The translations under genes were made by a program, and so were the position numbers. Shown piece after piece: positions 1-6,378 of a stretch of DNA of 7,383 nucleotides (position 1 is its first letter; each line of letters starts with the position of its first letter). Location: NCBI GenBank assembly GCA_009845505.1, contig VXZL01000251.1, forward strand, positions 1-7,383. Reading direction: 5' to 3'. A model generated the notes under the pieces. That model saw nothing but the letters and a program-made list of their open reading frames with translations. It was not told the DNA's origin and did no database searches. Source of the stretch: Candidatus Poribacteria bacterium. GTDB lineage: Bacteria > Poribacteria > WGA-4E > WGA-3G.

Positions 1-73
1 AGTGCTGAAAAATAGCCAACCTTTTAAGAGGAATTATCAATTAGAATTGGTATTATAACCCATTTAATTCCCC

Positions 74-109
74 TTGCCGGTTTGCAGATTCGGTGCTACA
101 ATAGGGTTA
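74..109 (+). promoter_or_regulatory. Extended -10 sigma70-type promoter of uppP, probably leaderless
   Basis: A -35-like box TTGCCG (74-79, 4 of 6 consensus bases) lies 17 bp upstream of a -10 box TACAAT (97-102, 5 of 6). The -10 box is preceded by TG at 94-95, giving an extended -10 element. With the last -10 base taken as position -7, transcription would begin at base 109, the A of the uppP ATG. The mRNA would then have no 5' leader. The only purine-rich stretch before the ATG is AGGG at 103-106, two bases from the start codon and too close for a Shine-Dalgarno site. The box matches are read directly; the start point is inferred from normal promoter geometry. Confidence 0.5.
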
Positions 110-948
110 TGACTTTTCTTGAAGCAATCCTCCTTGGCATCCTACAAGGTCTAACCGAATTCCTACCCGTTAGTAGCTCAGGACATCTCGTCTTAGCACA
201 ACAATTTCTCGGACTCAAGGAACCTCTTGTTTTCTTCGATGTGATGCTTCATGTCGGCACATTAGCCGCTGTACTCGTCGTATACCGCGATGCCATAAAG
301 CAATTAGTGGTAGGTGGACTTTCTACGCTTGGAAACTCGCTATTGTGGAAACAGCCAAGGGGGACGCTTAGCACCGCGCCTGAACTGAAATTTATCTATT
401 TGATACTGCTCGGTTCGATTCCGACAGGTGTGATCGCAGTGGTATTCAAGACGCAGTTAGAGTCCTTTTTCGAGGAAGTCCTGATTGTGAGTGTTATGCT
501 AATTCTCACCGGTGCGATTCTCCAACTCCCTCGCCTTCGCAGAAAGAACGCAGCCCCTTCTGATGATTCAGTCGGACAATTGAAAGTATGGCACGCACCC
601 CTCATCGGGATCGCACAAGGTTGCGCTATTACACCCGGTATCTCTCGTTCTGGAACGACCATCTCGTTAGCACTGTTTTTAGGGATTCCAGCAAAGACAG
701 CGGCGGAATACTCTTTCCTACTCTCGATTCCTGCCATCCTCGGTGCAGTTGCGCTGAAGATCCGGGACCTTGAAGACACAACGATAGCAATCCACATCGT
801 TGGTGGCGGCATGCTCGCTGCGTTTATCGTCGGTTATATCGCCTTGCGGTTTCTACTCGTCGTGCTGAACCGAGGCAAGTTCTCACACTTCTCGTACTAC
901 TGCATCGCCTTAGGGCTAATCTCCCTCTTAATCGCCTTAATCCAGTAA
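109..948 (+). CDS. uppP: Undecaprenyl-diphosphatase UppP (BacA family)
   Basis: This integral membrane phosphatase converts undecaprenyl diphosphate to the monophosphate, recycling the C55 carrier for peptidoglycan and other surface glycans; extra copies can raise bacitracin tolerance. The 279-residue product matches the usual family length. The first signature, QGLTEFLPVSSSGHL, spans residues 13-27 and includes the (E/Q)xxxE acidic pair Q13/E17 and H26. The second, PGISRSGTT, spans 176-184 with the catalytic R180. Several hydrophobic helices cover the rest, including residues about 96-113, 122-140, 200-216 and 232-278. The ATG at 109 is preferred over an in-frame TTG at 82: family proteins begin near MTFLEAI, and the TTG lies inside the promoter spacer. 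The gene is monocistronic as far as visible. Its last 52 bp overlap the convergent methyltransferase gene. The family assignment is very secure. Confidence 0.97.
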   Translation: MTFLEAILLGILQGLTEFLPVSSSGHLVLAQQFLGLKEPLVFFDVMLHVGTLAAVLVVYRDAIKQLVVGGLSTLGNSLLWKQPRGTLSTAPELKFIYLILLGSIPTGVIAVVFKTQLESFFEEVLIVSVMLILTGAILQLPRLRRKNAAPSDDSVGQLKVWHAPLIGIAQGCAITPGISRSGTTISLALFLGIPAKTAAEYSFLLSIPAILGAVALKIRDLEDTTIAIHIVGGGMLAAFIVGYIALRFLLVVLNRGKFSHFSYYCIALGLISLLIALIQ

Positions 949-1592
949 GTTGCGACACATCCAAGCACCCTTTTATTATAGTGCCGAACTTCTGGCACTA
1001 CACCGATACTGCTTAAAATGTCGCATATTTTTTGGTCATTTTGCAGCGTGTTTCGTATCCACTTCTTCCCAGTGCCCCGATAAATGAGACTCGCCAGATA
1101 CATCTGTAGCGGTTTCAGTCTGAAACGCTTGAGGTAGCGAAGCGGGAACCCTAAACCGTGCCCAGAGATCGCCAGTGTACCACCCGGTTTTAATATACGT
1201 GCGAGTTCGGTTAAAGCAACGCTGTCATCTGGTACATGTGGCATAACGAGGAAACAGGTTACGAGATCAAAGGTCTCATCTGCAAAGGGTAAGGTAGGGA
1301 GCGCAGCACACATCAGGTGAGGTGTTTCGGCAGGCTGCTGATTTAACTGCTCGATGTAAGCACGTCCACACACCAAGAAACGCGGGTCAATATCGACACC
1401 AATAAGGAGTTCCGGGGCATCAGCAGAGAGGGCAACAAGCAGATTTCCAGGACCACAACCAACATCCAACACCCGTTTGCCAGTTCCGTCAATGCCTAAC
1501 GCATCGAGTTGGCTGCGTGTTGTGCCTCGTTCCAATTCGCGATAAGCGTTCTGAATGTAGGCAGCGTGCCATTTTGTCAATTCGTTTTTCAT
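897..1592 (-). CDS. Class I SAM-dependent methyltransferase (Methyltransf_11/UbiE-like)
   Basis: This is a soluble 231-residue methyltransferase with a Rossmann fold. Motif I is VLDVGCGPGN (41-50), the SAM glycine loop. The acidic ribose-binding strand is IGVDIDP (64-70). Motif II is the LPFADETFDLV region (101-111), and the motif III region ELARILKPGGTLAISG (129-144) follows. The C-terminal part (about 150-231) is basic and hydrophobic and may recognise the substrate, which cannot be told from sequence. The ATG at 1592 is chosen because it overlaps the deacetylase stop as ATGA (bases 1592-1589), a classic translational-coupling arrangement. An in-frame ATG at 1619 would add nine residues and a 31-bp overlap. 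It is the last gene of the leftward cluster, and its stop lies inside the convergent uppP gene. Given its neighbours, methylation of a sugar or lipid-linked glycan is plausible, but a small-molecule or quinone substrate is not excluded. Confidence 0.85.
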   Translation of the reverse strand: MKNELTKWHAAYIQNAYRELERGTTRSQLDALGIDGTGKRVLDVGCGPGNLLVALSADAPELLIGVDIDPRFLVCGRAYIEQLNQQPAETPHLMCAALPTLPFADETFDLVTCFLVMPHVPDDSVALTELARILKPGGTLAISGHGLGFPLRYLKRFRLKPLQMYLASLIYRGTGKKWIRNTLQNDQKICDILSSIGVVPEVRHYNKRVLGCVATYWIKAIKREISPKAMQ

Positions 1593-2476
1593 CTGCGCCA
1601 CAATAGGGAAGTCACCCATCTGCTAAACCGTTGCGGAATCGTTGTCAGTTCCGCACGGAAAAGAGTGAGTCCAGCAGTATCGGTAATCGGAACGGCTTTC
1701 AGCTGATACGGCGAGGTGTCTAACGTGTTCCATCCAATCTCGGTTGTCCGAGCGGAACGGAACCCACTTGTCTTCACAATCTCAACCTCGCGTTCGGTAT
1801 AGTCGCCGTTTGGATAACTGAAATGCGAACATTCAATCCCCAAAATCCCTTCCAAATCCGTTTTACTTCCGAGAATCTCCTGCTTACACTCCGTTTCTGT
1901 GCAGCGCGGTAGAATTGGATGGAACTGGGTGTGGGGTTGGAAGTCAACGTGCACTACCATCTCTTTGATTTCAGACATGTTGAGGGCTTGTCTGTCTGGA
2001 TATACTTTTTCGGGTTCAAAATCGGCTGTATTTTTGAGATGTGCTAATCGTTCTGCGTTCGAGAGTCTTTTGAGTCGCTCTTTCTCCGCCTTAGATTGTC
2101 CGTCTACTTTAAACCAGAAATGCCGGTGTGTATTGATAATCTGTGTGCAGGCATAGAGTGTCGGACGCAGCTGGTATTGTTTGAAAATCGGCAAAAGTTC
2201 AAAAGTTCCGGCATGTCCGTCGTCAATTGTAATCACAACACTTTTCGGAGGAATCTCTGAGAAATCGGATCGCTGGATTGCTGCCACCAGTGTATCCAGT
2301 GAAATAAGCGTGTAGTGGCGAGAGAGGAAGGCGATATGTCTCGCGAAAACCGCGGGTTTCGGATCGTGATACAGGAGGATAGCAACCTGATTCCGACGCA
2401 CCCACTCTCGAATGAAAACAGGTATACCCAATAGACACACGACGAAGGCGACTACATTTTTAAGGAAACCCCGCAT
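1589..2476 (-). CDS. Membrane-anchored polysaccharide deacetylase (NodB/CE4 family)
   Basis: CE4 enzymes remove N- or O-acetyl groups from cell-surface or secreted polysaccharides using a divalent metal. This 295-residue protein starts with a hydrophobic segment (about residues 5-22), likely a signal anchor placing the domain outside the inner membrane. An LLYHD stretch (34-38) opens the NodB fold. Motif 1 is ITIDDGH (82-88), with D85 as candidate catalytic base and D86 as metal ligand; it reads TIDDG where TFDDG is commonest. Motif 2 is HTQFHP (182-187), with metal histidines H182 and H186. FSYPNG (219-224) fits motif 3. A long charged stretch (about 127-160) between motifs 1 and 2 is probably an insertion. 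The gene lies 13 bp after the glycosyltransferase stop. A GGTGG about 8 nt before the ATG is at best a weak ribosome site. Its stop overlaps the next start by 4 bp. All key metal residues are present, so it is probably active; the substrate is unknown. Confidence 0.88.
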   Translation of the reverse strand: MRGFLKNVVAFVVCLLGIPVFIREWVRRNQVAILLYHDPKPAVFARHIAFLSRHYTLISLDTLVAAIQRSDFSEIPPKSVVITIDDGHAGTFELLPIFKQYQLRPTLYACTQIINTHRHFWFKVDGQSKAEKERLKRLSNAERLAHLKNTADFEPEKVYPDRQALNMSEIKEMVVHVDFQPHTQFHPILPRCTETECKQEILGSKTDLEGILGIECSHFSYPNGDYTEREVEIVKTSGFRSARTTEIGWNTLDTSPYQLKAVPITDTAGLTLFRAELTTIPQRFSRWVTSLLWRR

Positions 2477-2489
2477 TTATTAACCCACC

Positions 2490-3593
2490 CTATTGTTCCG
2501 ATAAAAATTGTCGATAAATATCTTCTAACTTCCGCATAGATTCCGCACTATCAAACTTTTGCTGGATCGTTGCGCGAGCGTTTCTGCCCAACTCCCTCGC
2601 AAAGTCAGGTTGCGTCAACACCCAATCCACTGCTGCTGCCAACGCCTCTGGATTTTGTGGTGGGATCCGAATACCGTTCTCCCCGCTCTCAATCAAGTCT
2701 GTGATACCACCGACATCTGACACTATACACGGCATCCCGACCCCCATCGCTTCAATCAATGCATTCGGTGAACTCTCATGCAGCGACGGTAGCACAAAGA
2801 CATCCGCCGTCAAAAGCACAGAGAAGACATCTTCACAGAAACCTGGGAATTTGATATGCTCCGAAAGTCTGTGCTTTTCTGTAAGTGCGCGAAGTTCTGC
2901 CTCTAATTCTCCATCACCGAGAAACGTGCATCGCCATGGCGTCTCTTTTGGATCAAGCAGACACAATGCCTCAATCAGATAGCGATGTCCCTTTTCAGGG
3001 GCAAAGCGTCCGACACTTACGATTGACTTCTCGCGGGTATCGTCTCGGTGTTGTTGAGACCATTCTTCGGTGGGTAATTCTATTAGATTGGGAATGCTAA
3101 GAATCTGTTTGTCTGGATAGCGTTGATGAAGATGCCGTTCAATTTGTGCGGAATTCGTTAGGAGAATATCGGCGGGATTGTAGATAAGTTTTTCTGTCAG
3201 CCAGAGCCGGAATTTGCTGTACCTCGCGTGGTAATCACCGCGCTGTGAGGCAATGAACGGCACTTTACGCCAAAGGCCGCATTTCCGCGAAAGTCCGCAG
3301 AGGAAATTGGAATACCACAACCAACTGTGTACGATGTCCGGTTTTATTGAATTGACAATACCACCGAGGGCAAACGCCTTTTCCAGTAATCGCTTCGGTC
3401 TATTTTCACCCGTCAGCGTAGCGACATCCCGAACACAGGACATTTCAAGGAGTTCGGACACACGTTCCCCTTCAGCACGGCTTAGTACGACGTACGCCTC
3501 ATACCGTTCAGGTGGCAACCGGTCCAAAGTTTTGAGTAATTGCGATTCGGCACCGTCTTTTGTCATAGAGTCGATGACGTAAAGAATTCGCAT
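2490..3593 (-). CDS. Glycosyltransferase family 4 (GT-B fold)
   Basis: This 367-residue retaining glycosyltransferase would transfer a sugar from a nucleotide donor to a glycan or lipid-linked acceptor at the cytoplasmic membrane face. The N-terminal domain starts MRILYVIDSM with the glycine-containing loop KDGAESQLL (12-20), typical of GT4 acceptor domains. The C-terminal domain begins near 190 with VGRFAPEKG (194-202), followed by GDGE (226-229) and PGFCEDV (250-256). It ends with the EX7E donor-site motif, E273 and E281 in HESSPNALIE, then GMPCIVSDVGG (286-296). The ATG at 3593 is chosen because the fold starts there. The open frame extends 58 codons further up, but that part reads through the heptamer repeat and the end of the upstream gene and has no GT4 character. 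No Shine-Dalgarno sequence precedes the ATG. It resembles exopolysaccharide or LPS-type GT4 enzymes; the sugar and acceptor cannot be named. Confidence 0.93.
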   Translation of the reverse strand: MRILYVIDSMTKDGAESQLLKTLDRLPPERYEAYVVLSRAEGERVSELLEMSCVRDVATLTGENRPKRLLEKAFALGGIVNSIKPDIVHSWLWYSNFLCGLSRKCGLWRKVPFIASQRGDYHARYSKFRLWLTEKLIYNPADILLTNSAQIERHLHQRYPDKQILSIPNLIELPTEEWSQQHRDDTREKSIVSVGRFAPEKGHRYLIEALCLLDPKETPWRCTFLGDGELEAELRALTEKHRLSEHIKFPGFCEDVFSVLLTADVFVLPSLHESSPNALIEAMGVGMPCIVSDVGGITDLIESGENGIRIPPQNPEALAAAVDWVLTQPDFARELGRNARATIQQKFDSAESMRKLEDIYRQFLSEQ

Positions 3594-3600
3594 AAAGATC

Positions 3601-3628
3601 GCTATTCGCGGTTCGCGGTTCGCTATCA
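3601..3628. repeat. Short heptanucleotide array between the GT-C gene and the GT4 gene
   Basis: Read on the + strand, the heptamers are GCTATTC (3601), GCGGTTC (3608), GCGGTTC (3615) and GCTATCA (3622). The middle pair is exact and the flanking pair is related. The array fills most of the 32-bp gap between the two leftward genes. Its last heptamer contains the stop codon (bases 3626-3628) of the upstream membrane protein. The GCTAT-type heptamers resemble the GCTATCC units of the array at 6274-6378, which suggests one repeat family. Confidence 0.7.
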
Positions 3629-5143
3629 CCAATATGTATAAAGCAGCACTTCTCCAACGATGAGTTGCACCGTGAGGATACCCCCAACCCAATAGAGATC
3701 GGATAGCGAGCGATCTACAAGGTGTTTGGCGACAGGAATCACGAAAAACGGCACCATGAAGATCCAAATGCGCTCAACCTCCATCGTAAACAGGGTGGAA
3801 AATGTGAAAAAGAGGAGTGTTATCAGGAAACCGATGACGAAGCCGTCTAATTTTTCATGACGGAGTATCCAAGGAGTACGCGGGTCATAACGCTCTTGTA
3901 CCGATGAGAGTGCCTCCCGTCGCCATTCCGTTATTGCGGATACGACCTGTCGGAGCCAAACAGTCGTTATCGGAAGCCCTACGCCAATGAGGAAGGCGAA
4001 TAGGTTGGCGAAGCGCAGGTGAAGATAACGTGAGAGGCTTTCGTAACCCGGCCCCGTCCCCCTCTCATCTTTTGCTATCGCTGCCACGAGTGCCTCAATC
4101 GGACGAAATCCCGTCAAGACAAAAAGGAGTAAGTAGAATCCGACGAACCCGGCAGCTGCGAACAGCAAAACCTTCAGATACTGTACAAACCGCTTTCGTT
4201 CCAGCAACGGGATAATACAGAGAAAAACACCGACGACAACCGTTGAATACGTCATGAACATTCCGAGTGCCAGTGAAAGTCCTGTTAGCAAACTATAAGG
4301 ACGAAATTCGTGCCACGTTTGGTCGGGTAAGACCTCCCGCGCTCGCGCCTCATAAAAGAGGTAGACGCTGAGAATTGGGAAAACACTGAATGGACCGTCC
4401 ATTGATGTACCGGTGAACATCACGAAGTTCGGGGTGATAAGGAAAAGGAGAAGCGCATAGCGAGCGACCTTTGTACCATAGAGCCGTTCGCCGAGGTAAT
4501 AGATCGGTATCACCGCAAGCGCAGTGAAGATAATTGAAATTAGGGATGCCGATACAAGATTGTAACCGAAAATCTTGCTAAAGAACCATAAGAAAAGCAC
4601 GCCCCCCGGCGGATGCGTGCGTGTGTGACCTGAGAGTGTATCAAATAATTCCGGTTTGCTATAATCTCGTAGAAATGCGCGGAGTCCGAGTTCATCAACC
4701 CGTGGCACATCGCCGTAATACTCCAACGAAGTTCGCGTATACGGCTCCAAAAGCCCTAAGACTCGGTTGGTCTCGCCTTCTTTTTCAATCTCGCGGTAGC
4801 CATCAATCAGTGCAACGCTAACGTTAATCGCAACGAAACAGATAACCGCTATCCAGATTAAACGTCGCACAGACACACCTGAAAGCAGATACTTGTGGCA
4901 GAGATACAAAAAACCGACACACACCACGATAGCAGGCAATACCCATAAACTCAAGTCGAAGCTCGGTTCAGCGTAAAGTGGGACAATGTGCGTTCTATAC
5001 CGCACTGCACCGAGATTGACGGCTGTCTCACGCATGCAGTAAAATAGGAATAGGTGGTAGACACAGAAAAATAGCGCGAGCAACCCAATCTGAAAAGGGA
5101 TTAATCGAACTGCTTTTTGGATAGACTGCCAAAGATTGTTCAT
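3626..5143 (-). CDS. Polytopic membrane protein, probable GT-C glycosyltransferase (family 39-like)
   Basis: This 505-residue protein has about 11 to 12 hydrophobic segments, among them residues 17-36, 66-84, 94-113, 180-218, 226-244, 284-314, 322-344, 378-396, 434-452, 459-473 and 484-503. A large polar loop (about 114-178), rich in D, E and R, separates the third and fourth segments, as expected for the periplasmic loop 1 of GT-C enzymes. The loop ends in HTRTHPPGG (173-181), like the H-P-P motif preceding a helix in ArnT/PMT-type family 39 proteins. SMDGPF (247-252) and MEVERIW (454-460) are further polar clusters near membrane edges. Family members move sugars from polyprenyl-phosphate donors to lipid or protein acceptors outside the membrane. 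The gene starts 5 bp after the ispG stop with only an A-rich sequence before the ATG, so co-transcription is likely. The GT-C call rests on topology and one motif; exact family, donor and acceptor are unknown. Confidence 0.68.
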   Translation of the reverse strand: MNNLWQSIQKAVRLIPFQIGLLALFFCVYHLFLFYCMRETAVNLGAVRYRTHIVPLYAEPSFDLSLWVLPAIVVCVGFLYLCHKYLLSGVSVRRLIWIAVICFVAINVSVALIDGYREIEKEGETNRVLGLLEPYTRTSLEYYGDVPRVDELGLRAFLRDYSKPELFDTLSGHTRTHPPGGVLFLWFFSKIFGYNLVSASLISIIFTALAVIPIYYLGERLYGTKVARYALLLFLITPNFVMFTGTSMDGPFSVFPILSVYLFYEARAREVLPDQTWHEFRPYSLLTGLSLALGMFMTYSTVVVGVFLCIIPLLERKRFVQYLKVLLFAAAGFVGFYLLLFVLTGFRPIEALVAAIAKDERGTGPGYESLSRYLHLRFANLFAFLIGVGLPITTVWLRQVVSAITEWRREALSSVQERYDPRTPWILRHEKLDGFVIGFLITLLFFTFSTLFTMEVERIWIFMVPFFVIPVAKHLVDRSLSDLYWVGGILTVQLIVGEVLLYTYW

Positions 5144-5148
5144 TTTCT

Positions 5149-6273
5149 TTATGAGACGGTTTCGCTCTGAGTTGCCTGCAACTGCTGTGCGGCTTCTAAC
5201 AATGCGTTTGCTAAAAATTCAGGATTAACTTCATCTCTGCCGCGGAACGTGCGCACTCGCTCGCCACGGACCTTCAGGACAGCAAGTTCTCTGCCCCCTA
5301 AATGGATACCTACCTCAGCATTGCGCGTTTCACCCGGTCCGTTAACCTCACACCCCATCACGGCTACCGGAATCTTTATGCCGTGTTTCTCCAGAAGTTC
5401 CTCAGCAACCGCAACGATGTTCTCATAATCCGCACTGGGATCGCCACGACCGCAGAACGGACAAGAGACGACATCCAGCATATCCGATGCCATGCCAAGT
5501 GCTCGCAGGAGTTCTTTCGCAGTCAGTACCTCTTCGACGGGGTCTCCTGTAATTGAGATGCGGATGGTGTCCCCGATCCCCTCTTGCAAGAGCGTCCCAA
5601 TACCGAGGGTCGATTTGACGTGCGCCCGCCGCGGTGTTCCGGCTTCTGTTACACCGAGATGCAATGGGTACGGGATTTTCGCTGAAAGTTGACGGTTCGC
5701 TTCTATCATCCGAAGCGGATCGCTCGACTTAACGGAGATGGCGATGTCTCTGAAGTCGTGAGCTTCGCAGATGTTGACGTGCCGCATCGCACTCTCTACC
5801 AATGCCTCGGCTGTTGGAGACGGGTATTTTTCTAATAGATCCTTTTCGAGCGAGCCCTCATTCACGCCGATACGTATCGGGATATTCGCCGCTTTCGCTG
5901 CAGACAATACCTGTGAAATCCGTTCTTCGTTACCGATGTTTCCCGGATTGATACGAACTTTTGCCACTCCCGCATCGACTGCAGCGAGGGCATATCGGTA
6001 ATTGAAATGGATATCCGAGACGATCGGGACCGGTGCCCGCCGGACAATCGTAGAGAGTGCCTTCGCGTCCGGCTCTTCAGGCACAGCGACGCGGACAATC
6101 TGCGCCCCTGCCTCGGCACACCGCTCTACTTGTGCTAATGTAGCGTCTATGTCGTGGGTCAGGGTCGTCGTCATCGTCTGGATAGAGATGGGATTACCGT
6201 CACCGATCGGGATATTGCCTACCATAATTTTTCGGGTAGGTCGTCTGTTATTGAGTTGTATGAGTTGTTTCAT
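5149..6273 (-). CDS. ispG: 4-hydroxy-3-methylbut-2-enyl diphosphate synthase IspG (GcpE)
   Basis: IspG is the cytoplasmic [4Fe-4S] enzyme that reductively opens the cyclic diphosphate MEcPP to HMBPP in the MEP isoprenoid pathway, with electrons from flavodoxin or ferredoxin. The 374-residue product is the short bacterial form without the extra middle domain of plant-type enzymes. The N-terminal TIM-barrel part shows VGNIPIGDGNPISIQTMT (18-35), SDIHFNYR (86-93), RINPGNIGNEER (107-118) and RIGVNEGSLEKDL (134-146). The cluster ligands are C271 and C274 in CPFCGR, plus C308 and E315 in GCEVNGPGE. All catalytic ligands are present. The ATG at 6273 is the only start that keeps the whole domain; an in-frame TAG lies 15 nt upstream. 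The ATG directly touches the heptamer array, so the start has no Shine-Dalgarno site. The GT-C gene follows after 5 bp. The identification is very secure. Confidence 0.98.
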   Translation of the reverse strand: MKQLIQLNNRRPTRKIMVGNIPIGDGNPISIQTMTTTLTHDIDATLAQVERCAEAGAQIVRVAVPEEPDAKALSTIVRRAPVPIVSDIHFNYRYALAAVDAGVAKVRINPGNIGNEERISQVLSAAKAANIPIRIGVNEGSLEKDLLEKYPSPTAEALVESAMRHVNICEAHDFRDIAISVKSSDPLRMIEANRQLSAKIPYPLHLGVTEAGTPRRAHVKSTLGIGTLLQEGIGDTIRISITGDPVEEVLTAKELLRALGMASDMLDVVSCPFCGRGDPSADYENIVAVAEELLEKHGIKIPVAVMGCEVNGPGETRNAEVGIHLGGRELAVLKVRGERVRTFRGRDEVNPEFLANALLEAAQQLQATQSETVS

Positions 6274-6378
6274 GTTGGCTGTTGGCTATTGGCTATTGGC
6301 TGTTGGTGGTTATAGGTACTTGGTACTTGGTTATTGGCAATTGGCTAACTACTATTCGCCAATCGCTATCCGCTATCC
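6274..6378. repeat. Fifteen-unit degenerate heptanucleotide array between hisC and ispG
   Basis: The 105 bases divide exactly into 15 heptamers on the + strand. Exact adjacent pairs are GTTGGCT (6274, 6281), ATTGGCT (6288, 6295), GTACTTG (6316, 6323) and GCTATCC (6365, 6372). The intervening units (GTTGGTG, GTTATAG, GTTATTG, GCAATTG, GCTAACT, ACTATTC, GCCAATC) are related variants that grade from one family to the next. The array abuts the ispG start codon (6271-6273) with no spacer, and overlaps the last 13 bp of hisC, supplying its stop. It resembles in form the short tandemly repeated heptamers (STRR) described in cyanobacteria, although the sequence itself is different. No protein-coding role is supported: the + strand frame across it reads LAVGYWLLAVG, which follows simply from the repeat. 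Confidence 0.9.

Noticed and set aside
38..49. CAATT-AG-AATTG dyad upstream of the uppP promoter as an operator
   Set aside because: It is a short AT-rich palindrome, common by chance, with no second copy or known consensus.
82..108. TTG start giving uppP nine extra residues
   Set aside because: The TTG lies between the -35 and -10 boxes, and UppP proteins normally start at the ATG found at 109.
979..1000. Perfect 7-bp inverted repeat (TAGTGCC / GGCACTA, 8-nt loop), 30 nt past the uppP stop, as a terminator
   Set aside because: There is no T-run after the stem on either strand, and it lies inside the methyltransferase coding sequence, so it is not a convincing intrinsic terminator.
1593..1619. 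Upstream ATG adding nine residues to the methyltransferase
   Set aside because: It would need a 31-bp overlap with the deacetylase, while the internal ATG gives a standard ATGA 4-bp coupling; it is not fully excluded.
3594..3767. 58-codon N-terminal extension of the GT4 open frame
   Set aside because: It overlaps the membrane-protein gene, translates through the heptamer repeat, and lacks family resemblance; GT4 proteins start at MRILYVID.
6311..6347. Possible leftward promoter within the large array (TTGCCA and TATAAC on the minus strand)
   Set aside because: The spacing is 20 bp, outside the normal 16-18 range, and both boxes are by-products of the repeat composition.
6274..6378. CRISPR array
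   Set aside because: The units are contiguous 7-mers with no spacers, unlike 23-50 bp CRISPR repeats, and no cas genes are present.
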